Source of the DNA: Stictocephala bisonia
Taxonomy: Eukaryota > Arthropoda > Insecta > Hemiptera > Membracidae
Direction of reading: 5' to 3'
Length of the DNA: 64,000 nt
Assembly: GCA_035578905.1 (NCBI GenBank)
Contig: JAQJVL010000620.1
Location: 186,001 to 250,000, forward strand
The notes below the pieces were generated by a model that saw nothing but the letters and a program-made list of their open reading frames with translations, was not told the DNA's origin and ran no database searches. Shown here piece after piece: positions 36,778 through 46,635 of this stretch. The position numbers and the translations under genes are program-made. How positions within the stretch are numbered: position 1 is the stretch's first letter; the number at the start of each line of letters is the position of its first letter.

Positions 36778-37815
36778 GTTAGGCCTATATTATTTAACAT
36801 TTCATTTCTATTATTTTATGTTAATGCCATCAATTTTTATTAAGATTATATTAGTTTAAATTTCTTTCATTGTTTTAGCTTTTGTGTACAATTTTATTTC
36901 ATGGAGGAATTTTAGTTATAATATGTTTGTATGGCGAGTGCATAATTATTGAAATCTATTTATTTAAAAAGTGTAGTTTATTTTTAATGAATTTTGTTAG
37001 GCTTATATTATTTTATATTTCATTTCTAATATTTCATGTCAATGCCATAAATTTATTAAGTTTATATTATTTTAAATTTCTTTCTTTGTGTTAGCTTTTG
37101 TGTTCAATTTTATTTCATGCACGAATTTTAGCAATAATATGTATATATGGTGAATGCATAATTATTGAAATCGATTTATTTGAAAAGTTTGCACTACACT
37201 TGATTGATTGATTTTTGTTAGGCTTATATTATTTTACATTTCATTTCTAATATTTCATGTCGATGCCATCAATATTATTAAGTTTATATTATTTTAAATT
37301 TCTTTCTTTGTGCTAGCTTATGTGTTCAATGTTATTTCATGCATGAATTTTAGTTATAATATGTTTATATGGCGAGTGCATAATTATTAAAATCTATTTA
37401 TTTAAAAAGTGTAGTTTGTTTTATTGATTTTTGTTGAATTTTGTTAGGCTTATATTATTTTACATTTCATTTCTAATATTTCATGTCAATGCCATCAATT
37501 TATTAAGTTTATATTATTTTAAATTTCTTTCTTTGTGTTAGCTTTTGTGTTCAATTTTATTTCATGCAGGAATTTTAGTTATAATATGTATATATGGCGA
37601 ATGCGTAATTAATTATTGAAATCTATTTATTTGAAAAGTGTAGTTTATTTTATTGATTATTGTTGAATGTTGTTAGGCTCATATTATTTTATTCATTTCT
37701 AATATTTCATATCAATGCCATCAATTTATTAAAATATGTTAGTTTAATATTATCTCTGCATTAGCTTTTGTGTAGTGCAAATTTTTATTTCATGCAGGAA
37801 TTTTAATTAAATATA
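36778..37815. repeat. Tandem array, five units of about 218-229 bp
   Basis: Units begin GTTAGGCYTATATTATTT at about 36778, 36996, 37217, 37443 and 37672, the last one partial. Each holds TTTCATGTCAATGCCATCAA and ends in GAAATCTATTTATTT. It lies between the hAT transposase stop and the right terminus. Confidence 0.9.
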
Positions 37816-38062
37816 TGTCACGTGCTTGATTTTAAAAATTAATTAGTAACAAAAAAATTTCAAGTGGGCCTACTTGTCTATTAGAAATTGTTAAATTTGT
37901 ATAGTAGTAAGTTTTAAGAACTATACAAAACTGTGTACTTAATGTAGAGTTTTCTTGTTATAAATATTATTCTTGTTTTTAACTACATATTTGCATAGAT
38001 TATTAATATGTCCTTTTTCAAATGATTTTATGTGTCACATTTTTGCTTTCATATTTCATGTA

Positions 38063-38065
<3 letters not shown>

Positions 38066-38112
<47 letters not shown>
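38066..38112. repeat. (TA)n microsatellite
   Basis: A run of about 23 TA units in the right part of the hAT element. Confidence 0.95.
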
Positions 38113-38114
<2 letters not shown>

Positions 38115-39089
38115 CTGTTAATTTACAAATATGTCTGTATTTTCTTATGAATGAGGGCTTTTTTGTAAATAGTTAATGTTTATAGTTATCAGTGCCTGTG
38201 AAAAATTCAAATAGTCTTGTTCCACAGTAAAAAATTTGTATTTTGTTTTGTATTTTTGTTAAATTTTTTCAACATACAAGAAACAATTGTTTTTTAAATA
38301 AATATGTTTATTTTATACCGTTTATGTGTGTTTTTTAGTTACCGTAAGTGACCTGGAAATTATTATTTAACATCCTGGAAAACCTGGAATTATGCATGAA
38401 TTTTAAAATCCAGTTTTGCTGGCCACCCTGAAAGAGAGGTCTTGTTACAAGAGTGAGGTAGGCCTATTACACGATTTTCGGCAACGCGACTGAAGAACTG
38501 AATTGTGTGCGTGTATGTTTTTTTTCTTTTTCATTTTATGAGGCCGCCACTATTTATGAAATCATCAATACAGCAAATATTTTCTCTTTATCTCCATCTC
38601 TTTATATCAAATAAAAAGAAAAAAATGCCAATCCTGGTATAGACTAAAATAGGTTTACTTTACCTTCCGTCAAACAGTTCACAGCGTGTGATGGTGATAA
38701 CAACTACATGTTCCGCCGTGAATACGGACGGCATCTTGAGGTTAAAGAAAACAAATAAGTCCAAGTGGTATGCGTCACAAATTAAAAGTTAACAAACACA
38801 GTTCACACAAGAGGAAAACAACGAATATTAAAACTTTCGGTAGGCCTACCAAACACATTTCACTGTCCACGGCGTGACCCGGAAGCAGATTTTAATATTG
38901 TGGAATTTATGACAAATAGTTCAATTTACTTTTAAACAAAAAGGAATATTCATTTATAGTTAAAAATACAGTAATAATTATACAATGCAATATTGACAAG
39001 AAGCTTTAATTACTTGATAAAAAATGAATAATGATTTCAATAATATAAAGGGTTAATTCTAGTATTAAATGTGAACTATATGACAGATG

Positions 39090-39900
39090 ATAAGTTAATG
39101 AATAATTAAATTGTTATAAATTATTTCTGATACTTCTAATAACGCATCCTCAGATGACTTTCCTTTGATAAAATCGAATTGACGTGGATTAAGAAAATTT
39201 AACTTCGATAAATAACTATGGAATCTTTTAATCATTGTTTTTTCAAAAACCTCAGAGAATACAGATAACAATCTTATCAATTATATTTTTCAGTAAATGT
39301 ACATTAATTTGGTCAGAGCCAGTTAATTTTTTAAAAGCTTAACAATACTCTTAATTTCATTTAAATCTGTTGGAGTTATAAGGAATGAATATTGATAGTA
39401 AGTACGTAAAGGTGGAAGGGTATTGGAATGTACAACGTCTGGACGGCTAGACTGGATTGTGATAAGGTGATTGTTTATCTTATCAATGACGAAGGCTCAA
39501 GCATAACTTCGCCGTTTGGCAATTCAATTAGCTCAACTATTTTCTTTGACAACCCACTTGTCAAGTTATTTATTACCTTCCACTGCTCAGATACATCACC
39601 TTTACAGTTTTCTAATAATGTTGAATAATAATTGTTTTTTTGTAAAATTGATCACATTATTTAATTCATTAGTACATTTTGCAAAATAATTTTGAAAAAC
39701 TGTCATATGGTCTTTTCGTAGAAATTTTATATAATTTTTTACGTCTCAAATTTATATAAAATGTTTGGTATGTGCTCATATAAAATGTTGGTGTTATTCA
39801 GGGACTTAACAACTTAGCCTCTAACAATTTAGAACTACCACCATTTTTCTTTCTACTTCTAAATATACAATTACTTAAAATATCAATAAACTTACAATAC
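39090..39900 (-). pseudogene. LINE (CR1/Jockey-like) RT fragment
   Basis: On the minus strand, 39280-39095 reads LLSVFSEVFEKTMIKRFHSY and LNFLNPRQFDFIKGKSSEDA, the fingers region of a non-LTR reverse transcriptase (usual consensus S-FSKVFE ... QFGFRKGKST-DAL). Upstream (39628-39430) EQWKVINNLTSG-like and IELPNGEVMLEP-like text is the endonuclease-RT linker. There are stops and frameshifts, and neither the catalytic FADD box nor the 3' end is present. Confidence 0.75.
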
Positions 39901-40159
39901 GTAGTATTTACATCATTTTAGATAATGCATAATGTTTTAACTAAACATCTGTAACACACTGTTATTTACATTGATAAAATAACAAAAAAAAGTCCCCTAA
40001 CATTTTTGATATTCACAAACCCTTTAGGCCTAAATAAAAGATCGCGATTTCATTCTGTGCAAGACACAGCACAACAAGGAATAATATCCCACTTTGACCC
40101 ACTATCAAGGCCAATCGGCGACAGTAGACAGGTGCAGTGGCGACAGTCCGGACGAGCGT

Positions 40160-40365
40160 CTTAAAAGAAAGAAGAGAGAATGGGAGGGAGTGATTAGTTT
40201 CCTTTACTGCTCACAGGTTGTGCAACCGAACAGTCGAAACTGGAGGCAATTTCGACCTCTTTAACTTGATTGACGACAGGTTGCAGCACGGTCGCTCCCA
40301 TATTCCGTGCCTCAAAATTTAACATTGGATGGAACTATCTTCTATGTATAGTAAAATCAATGATT
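40160..40365 (-). repeat. Dispersed repeat, copy 2 (inverted)
   Basis: The reverse complement of 40326-40364 contains CATTGATTTTACTATACATA, followed by TTCCATCCAAT, and matches 25482-25690 in order, with indels. Family unknown. Confidence 0.5.
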
Positions 40366-40933
40366 CTACTGAAAAACCTACTTTGACCTATAGAAAAAAA
40401 CATAATTTATATATAACGCACAGGTATGCGTCTTTATCGAATGCATTCCTTTAGTCTGTCTGTTTCTATAGTCAGTGGTATATAAGGCTGTTAATTGAAT
40501 AGTATTTTAGTGTTAAATTTACAATTAAAAAAAATTGCTCAAACTCTAGTGACAGTGGGGGGTGCTTAAAATGACCAATCACTAGTTGTTAGCCAGATGG
40601 AGGTTTGATTGTAATATCTACAGTTCAATATAGTTATATAATGAACATTAAATAATATTAATTAACTAAAGTACACTATCTGATTTCTTAACCATATTTT
40701 CCAGGAGACTTGACACATTAAATAACCTTGTGAACAGAACAGGAAAACTTAAAACCCTATTTCAATGTTTTTCATACATAAGTGACATTGTTGTTAACTA
40801 CTTAATTAATGTTTGCTCCATCTTTTTAGTTATAAATTGTTTAGTTATGGTTTTTTTATTTATATCTTTTTATAAGTATTTAATATTAGTTGCAATGGCT
40901 GGTGTGTTGTACTGACTCTGGGTCGCTTTGTAG

Positions 40934-41058
40934 GCCCCAAGAATGGTTTTGGGATGGACGATGACTCACCTATGGGATTTAGGTTGGGGGTTGTGAAAAA
41001 CAGCGATTCTGGACCAAACCATAACTCGTCACAAGCGCAAGTAACCATTCCTAAAGAT
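40934..41058 (+). CDS. HNRNPK: hnRNP K exon: linker end and start of KH domain 3
   Basis: A 125-nt exon, entry phase 1, exit phase 0, between GCTTTGTAG and the donor GTAAGT (41059). With the preceding G it reads GPKNGFGMDDDSPMGFRLG, then VVKNSDSGPNHNSSQAQVTI and PKD. The end QVTIPKD equals the human [19 protein letters not shown] junction just before the KH3 GXXG helix. The acceptor region is not strongly pyrimidine-rich. The open frame continuing past 41058 is intron. Confidence 0.95.
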
Positions 41059-41837
41059 GTAAGTACACACTGTGCTGCTCGGGTGGAGAAAGGGAGAGTC
41101 AGTTTCAACACACCAGACATTGTATTGCCAATGCATGCTTTAATAATCCTTGCTCCCCCCCTCTGTTGTGTGTGATAAGCTGCCTCATCCCTTTCTTCTC
41201 CCTTATAATGTAAAGGTCAAATTTTTTTACTGTCAAGAACATGCCAAATTAGGTTCTTGAATGCTGCCTCTAATATGATTTAGGCTTAAACATATAAATA
41301 TGTGTTCCCAGAAACCATTTATTTGTGTTGAATGTAGTTCAAAACGTACTGAATCGATAATATAACGTCATTTATAATAGCTGATATATATATATATATA
41401 CATATAGCATTGTCTTGTCATTATTTATGATACATCATTTTAAATTCTGTTTTTTAACAGTGGTTATGATTTTAAAATATCTATAATTTAAGGTTGGTTT
41501 GTCACAATAAGGCAAATGCCTGAATTATTTAGGGTTTGTTGAAAAAGGAAAGTAGGCTTACATTTTTTAAATTACTTTGGTAAATATTACATATACAAAA
41601 ATGGTAAAATGCAGAATAAAAATAAGGTAAGGTTAAAGCACACTAGCCCATAGGATAGATAGGACACTCAAACTTACCTAAGAAGATAACACCACAGAAA
41701 CAACACATTTTCACATACACAAAAATATAATGAAGCAATAATTATAATTTGCCAAGGCCTCTCGCCCTATCTTAAGTCCATCACAGAATTTAAATAAAAC
41801 CTGTGAATAATAACAACAATAAATAACAACAAATTTC

Positions 41838-41945
41838 AAGTTTTTAATGAATGTATTTTTGCCAGATCTTTAGATTGTAAATACATTTTTGTTGTAACTG
41901 GCGAAAATGCATTCATTAAACAATTAAAAATTGTGGTATTTTATT
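41838..41945. repeat. Penelope-like terminal fragment with inverted copy
   Basis: AACTGGCGAAAATGCATTC (41896-41914) followed by ATTAAAC and AATTAAAAATTGTGG resembles the hammerhead 3' half plus downstream region of the Penelope element at 26.4-29.6 kb (GGCGAAAGCGCTC ... AATTAAAATTTGTGG). The segment 41844-41868 is an imperfect inverted copy. The CUGANGA half is missing, so no ribozyme is expected. Confidence 0.45.
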
Positions 41946-41999
41946 AAATATTTTTCATTTAAATCCATCTAAATTCCACCAAGGACCAAATGAAGAAAA

Positions 42000-42470
42000 A
42001 AGTATTACAAATTGGCGGTGGACGCTGAAAGCGCTTCCAAATCTTCTTCAAAAGATGGAGAGAGGTCTTCTGAGCCAATCCTTCATGACATTCTTCAAGT
42101 CTGTAGTTCCATCTTGATAGCAATATTTGGAAAACTGTCTCGTGTTAGGCTAAGTCTAGAGAATGGTGTTTCAATGTCATCCCGCATTCTTGTTTCATGG
42201 TAATAATGTTGACCTCTGGTCTGGAAACCATCCAAGTGAGCCCTAATGTACACCAAACAATCAAGGTTGAATTGTCTGTAGAGTGTAGGATTCTGAGGCG
42301 CTGAAACAATGGGCGGCAGTAGGCTATCCTGCCACTTCTAGTTATCACACGTATTGCATTCTTTTGGAGCCTAAGGATGTTAGAACTATTGGGGTAGTGC
42401 CCCCATAACAGCAGGCCATATAACAGATTACTATAAAATAATGAGTTATTTGCCATTTCATATCAGCTTA
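42000..42470 (-). pseudogene. LINE RT C-terminal fragment
   Basis: The minus-strand frame 42456-42145 reads LFYSNLLYGLLLWGHYPNSS, then NILRLQKNAIRVITRSGRIA and CRPLFQRLRIL. This is the conserved region after the RT palm in CR1/Jockey-type LINEs (Y-N--YGL-LWG ... LQKRAIR-I). Short of the catalytic motifs and disrupted after about 42230. Confidence 0.8.
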
Positions 42471-43044
42471 GCTATAGTTTTATATTACCATAACTATGCT
42501 AAATATTGCTTACTTAAGCCTGCTTGGATTGGGAAAAACAAAAATCTGATTTCAAGGGTATATTTATTTAGTGAACCATTGATGGGAAATTCCCATTTAT
42601 TTTATTTATTGCCAATGTGAATTGTTATAATTAGGAGGTAGGGATTTTCATATTTCGGTGCTGTAATACTGGTGAAATCTGCTGATTGATGGGTTGTAGC
42701 ATATTTTACAGTAGGTTTATCATTGAAGCCTGTTTTGACACCCTATCTATGACCATTCATTCTAGTTCTGAGACTACTAGTAGATAAGCCTATATCAGTA
42801 AATTCCTATAGCTCAGTAGCTGGACATTACAGTTGGGTATTTGATCTTGTACAAGTTTTTGAAGAGGTATTTATTACACAGGTTTTGCATTTGCATTAAG
42901 AGCATTGGAAAGAGCTGGGATGTAATCTTGTAGAATTTACTTTGTTGGGATCAGTTATTTTTGTTAAACGAGAATTTGCTTAGTTTTGTGTGTGTCTGAA
43001 TGTGGTAAAGGAACAGTGTCAAGAAAATATTCAGTGTGTGAAAT

Positions 43045-43400
43045 GAAATGAAACTGGCTTTATTAAAAGGTGGAGTTAAGACTATTAAGTCCTCTATTCT
43101 ACTCAACTTTATTTAGTGCATCCACACAATTAATTAATTCATTGTGGAGAAATGTCACACCTTCTTTTGGAAATTTGGTGAGAGGCTGATATCTGTTGTA
43201 ATAATCGTTTATTAGGCTAATCTTTGTCTTATTTCTCGCAGTGATGGTTTTGGTAGATTGACTAATCGGATCTGTTGTTGACTAATTTACCACAATACTG
43301 TCTTATGACAAAAGCGTCAGAAATCCTGTTGTTGAAATTAGCTAGCTCTTCATTATTGAAGTAGATATGTTTTCCTCTCATTGCTTGGATGAACTATACA
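43045..43400 (-). other. Unidentified minus-strand coding-like tail with AATAAA end
   Basis: On the minus strand the text includes AMRGKHIYFNNEELANFNN, then KISLINDYYNRYQPLTKFPK, and ends after NELINCVDALNKVE with a stop, about 30 nt of sequence, AATAAA and a (TTTCA)n tail. One stop interrupts it. The ending looks like the 3' terminus of a retrotransposon or a retro-inserted mRNA. I do not recognise the family. Confidence 0.4.
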
Positions 43401-43413
43401 GATCTTTTATTTT

Positions 43414-44239
43414 TAACAAATAATAAGGTTAACGTACCTTTGTCGTCTTCAGCTACAAAATCCTATTTATTGGATTACCGGTTTCAGAGTAAGAACTCCA
43501 TGTTCACATCCATTGTACATTGTCAAAACAGTCACATTAAAAACATAATACAAAAATTACATATTTACAAAAATAAAAATAATAAAACATATGATAACAT
43601 TGCCGGTTGGTAAGATTGTTAGCTGATCTGGATTGAGCGTGCAGCTGGAACGATGTTATCTAATGCTTACTTTACTTTGAACAATTTTATTTCTATCTGA
43701 TCGTCTGTCTTCTTTCATCGGTTGATTCAAATTTGTAATCCGATCAAATAAAATATTTGTAGAGAATTTTAATTTTTCATTAAGCACAGTAATTGGATTG
43801 CTCTTTATGGCTTTCATATTCTAGAGAATTATGAAATATACAAAACCATAAAGAGCAACCCAATTACTGTGCTTAATGAAAAATGAAAATTCTCTACAAA
43901 TATTTTATTTGATCGGATTACAAATTTGAATCAACCAATGAAAGAAGGCAGACGACCAGATAGAAATAAAATTGTTCAAAGTAAAGTAAGCATTAGATAA
44001 CATCGTTCCAGCTGCACGCTCAATCCAGATCTAACAATCTTACCAACCGGCAATGTTATCATATGTTTTATTATTTTTATTTTTGTAAATATGTAATTTT
44101 TGTATTATGTTTTTAATGTGACTGTTTTGACAATGTACAATGGATGTGAACATGGAGTTCTTACTCTGAAACCGGTAATCCAATAAATAGGATTTTGTAG
44201 CTGAAGACAACAAAGGTACGTTAACCTTATTATTTGTTA
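43414..44239. mobile_element. Large fold-back repeat, 0.4-kb arms
   Basis: Arms 43414-43821 and 43832-44239 are inverted copies with few differences and a spacer of about 10 nt. Each arm, read outward, contains TAGCTGAAGACRACAAAGGT, with a hammerhead-like CUGAAGA but no GAAA. Overall layout resembles the fold-back at 13.5 kb. No coding. Confidence 0.85.
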
Positions 44240-44513
44240 TATATATATATCAGCTCAGGAGGCTTTAGCAATGAATAAATGTTATTTTTAGTTGAATGGT
44301 TGCTGATCAAGGGAGATATTGTTGGGTTTAATTAGTACACCAGTGTCTATGTACCCATTCTGCAGTTTTATGTCAACCAAAAGGAAGGTGATTTCTGAAT
44401 CGGAGCTGCTGTGGGTAGACTCAGGAATGCTGAAACTATTTGAATTACTCAGGAAGACCATCGACATTCAAAACAGAACCAGCAATTTGTTTTTGAATAT
44501 TTCTTTTTGTGTT

Positions 44514-44700
44514 TTAGTATATTGGAGAGATAGGACATCAGTAAACTTACCTTGGAAGACAAGTTCACTAATACCAGAGTAGTAGTAACACATAACAGAA
44601 TCACACAATCACACTTTTGTGTATGTTACTACTACTCTGGTGTTAGTGAACTTGTTTTCTAAGGTAAGTTTGCTGATGTCCTATCTCTCCAATATACTAA
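44514..44700. repeat. Fold-back repeat, about 80-bp arms
   Basis: TTAGTATATTGGAGAGATAG at 44514 and its reverse complement ending at 44700 delimit arms 44514-44594 and 44619-44700 with a 24-nt spacer and a few mismatches. It lies only 275 bp from the previous fold-back but is unrelated in sequence. Confidence 0.8.
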
Positions 44701-45448
44701 TAATTCCTGGCCTAGTGCCCTTTAACCTAACCTTTTTGTGTTTTGACAATCTTTTACATTGGGCATAGTGAATTTTTTTTTAATATATAAAATTATTAAA
44801 ACACCATATATTTAAATGCTTGGGTCATAGTAGTTAGTTAATATAACACATTCCAAAAATTTCTTAAATCAAGAAAATGCGCCAATTAAAAATTATATTT
44901 TACTAGAACTAGAAACTAGAAACACAATAAATTTTTAAAATTCAATCTAAAATAAAATCATACTAAATTTAACAAAATTTTAATTTTGATTTTGGCAAGT
45001 ATGTTGCATTTTAAAAGCATGTGTTTAGTTTTAAATTAATTATGTATACTTTTTTATTTAATGTAAAGTGTGTGATGATAACATTGGTATCAAAAAGCCT
45101 CATGTAACAAAGTTTCAAATATTTCGTTATTGGAAACTGCTTGAAATTCTATTAAGCAGTATGAAAAAATTAATAATGAAAAAGATGTTCAGTACACTGT
45201 ATAATATTAAAAAAAAAAGATAGTACTGGAGTTAGCTACAAGAAAATCTCTTCTGTAGTTAAGTTACTTCATTAATATTGATAATACTCGACTTTTTTTT
45301 TTTTTTTTTTTATCATTACCCATTTACTAAATGCGATGATTAGCATTGTTAGAGGTTTGAATAATCAATTGCAGTTTATTTGTGGTTGTTGTATTTTACG
45401 CACAGTGAATATATTTTTTATTTCCTTATTATGTATTTATATTTTCAG

Positions 45449-45618
45449 CTGGCAGGGGCTATAATCGGCAAGGGAGGGGCCAGAATTCGGAAAATTCGTT
45501 CGGAGGCCGGCGCAGGTATAACGATTGAAGAGCCCCTTCCGGGCTCTAATGACCGGATCATCACCATCACCGGTCAGCCCAACCAAATTCAAATGGCACA
45601 ATACCTGTTACAGCAAAG
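45449..45618 (+). CDS. HNRNPK: hnRNP K exon: KH domain 3
   Basis: A 170-nt exon, entry phase 0, exit phase 2, after TATATTTTCAG and before the donor GTTAGT (45619). It encodes [40 protein letters not shown] and [16 protein letters not shown] plus two bases of a split codon. GKGG is the KH3 nucleic-acid loop; human KH3 contains [20 protein letters not shown] in the same place. If the donor is not used, the frame runs RLVQYYQDS to a TAG at 45644-45646, a possible intron-retention C-terminus. If spliced, the AG pairs with the T of the 59961 or 60232 exon to give Ser. Confidence 0.97.
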
Positions 45619-45819
45619 GTTAGTTCAGTATTACCAAGACTCATAGTTGGAAACAAATCAATTATGGTAATTTTTATATTTGTAAATGTGAATGTCAAGA
45701 TATAATTGAATGAAGTTAAATTTTGTTATGTTTGACCTTGATCGATGCTCTCACACTCGTGATTGCTAACTGATTATGGTAAAGGAAAGCAGTGTACCAA
45801 TAAACTGGTGATACACACA

Positions 45820-46110
45820 CAATGTATTCCTTTTCCTTTTTACTTAAATCAAAAACCTGGTGTCCTAAAATTAATTGGTAAGTTGTAAATAATATTTTGT
45901 ATTAAGCTCAGAAAATGTTTCGAAACCCATTTTAGGCTTACAAACAAGTTGTTTTACCAACTGAAGAAGGGGCCAGTAGCCCTGAAATATTTCACTAACC
46001 AGTTCTGTTTTTGTGATTGAATGTATATAGTTTGGCAGATATGTTGCTTTCCTTTCCTTTCATTTTGTACTGAAATCTAGGCCTAGTGGCCTAAAATTAA
46101 TCTGTTAATT
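45820..46110 (+). repeat. Retrozyme-like tandem repeat with candidate hammerhead
   Basis: A pyrimidine-rich CCTTTTCC block followed by CCTAAAATTAAT recurs at about 45828-45885 and 46054-46110, about 226 bp apart. Between them is CTGAAGA, AGGG...CCCT as stem II, and GAAA (CTGAAGAAGGGGCCAGTAGC, then CCTGAAATATTT, near 45960-45992). Tandem monomers of this size each with a small type-I hammerhead describe animal retrozymes. Stem I and the cleavage site are not clear by eye. Confidence 0.45.
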
Positions 46111-46635
46111 TCATGTTTGCAATTTAAATGTGTGATGGTATGTTCATTCATCGCTTGTATTTGACCTAACGTGTTGTATTGGAAATGGCTGGCGTGACCA
46201 ATTAATTAACGTAATGTAGCTTAGTTGCAATAAAAATATCTTGCATGTACATGGGACAATATACTACCAACAACTTTTTCCATGTTACATTTAAAACTTT
46301 CAAGTCCAAGTTTTTTTTTTTTTTTTTTAGTTGTTGCTTGCATACTTAATCTACTTCAGAAGTCAACTTTTATGTGGCACAATCTATGTTACTTTTCATG
46401 GTTTGGTAAGGACATTTGTAAATATCATTAGTTGAATAAGTATGACATAATATATTTTTTAATTAAACCTTATGAAATACAATTTAATAACAAAAGACAC
46501 TCACTTTCTTTTAGTTAGGGTAAAAAACATGTTCAAATCAAAATAAGTGTATACATTTGCTTCCTTTCACTTAAAAGTGATTTTTAAAAATATTAAAAAA
46601 TATAATTTTTTTAAATAGTTACTAGATACTACAGC

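Larger units (their letters stand above)
31545..38430 (+). mobile_element. Large hAT-type element with transposase gene
   Basis: The ends are CAGGGTGGCCAGC and GCTGGCCACCCTG, perfect inverted repeats; AAAGA is repeated directly outside both ends. The left subterminal region repeats CCGGGAAT/GTGAATT motifs and the right has CCTGGAAT/GCATGAATTTT equivalents. Contents in order: a likely non-coding first exon ending at the donor GTAAGT (32208), an intron with inverted repeats, the transposase exon from acceptor 34410, and a tandem-repeat tract. At 6.9 kb it is long for hAT. Confidence 0.85.
14761..40933. other. 26-kb intron, heavily loaded with transposons
   Basis: The intron runs from GTAAGT (14761) to GCTTTGTAG (40925-40933). 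Exit phase 1 and entry phase 1 agree (G + GC = Gly), so no exon has to lie between, though a phase-neutral cassette exon cannot be excluded. Contents: piggyBac, TTAA MITEs, a nested Tigger/hAT stack, Penelope, a 6.9-kb hAT and a LINE fragment. Stretches 18000-19400, 29600-30280 and 38450-39080 show nothing identifiable. Confidence 0.8.
41059..45448. other. Intron between KH3 exons
   Basis: A 4.4-kb intron with a LINE RT fragment, three fold-back repeats and an unidentified minus-strand 3' tail. Other parts (41100-41800, 44710-45440) are AT-rich and show nothing, apart from a short (TA)n at about 41387-41402 and a poly(T) run at 45293-45311. Confidence 0.75.

Noticed and set aside
36778..37815. 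CRISPR-like array
   Set aside because: The units are 220 bp, contiguous and degenerate, without spacers, in a eukaryotic transposon.
40954..41175. Open frame continuing past the 41058 donor
   Set aside because: The part after 41058 is intron read-through; phase and homology show that splicing at GTAAGT continues into KH3.
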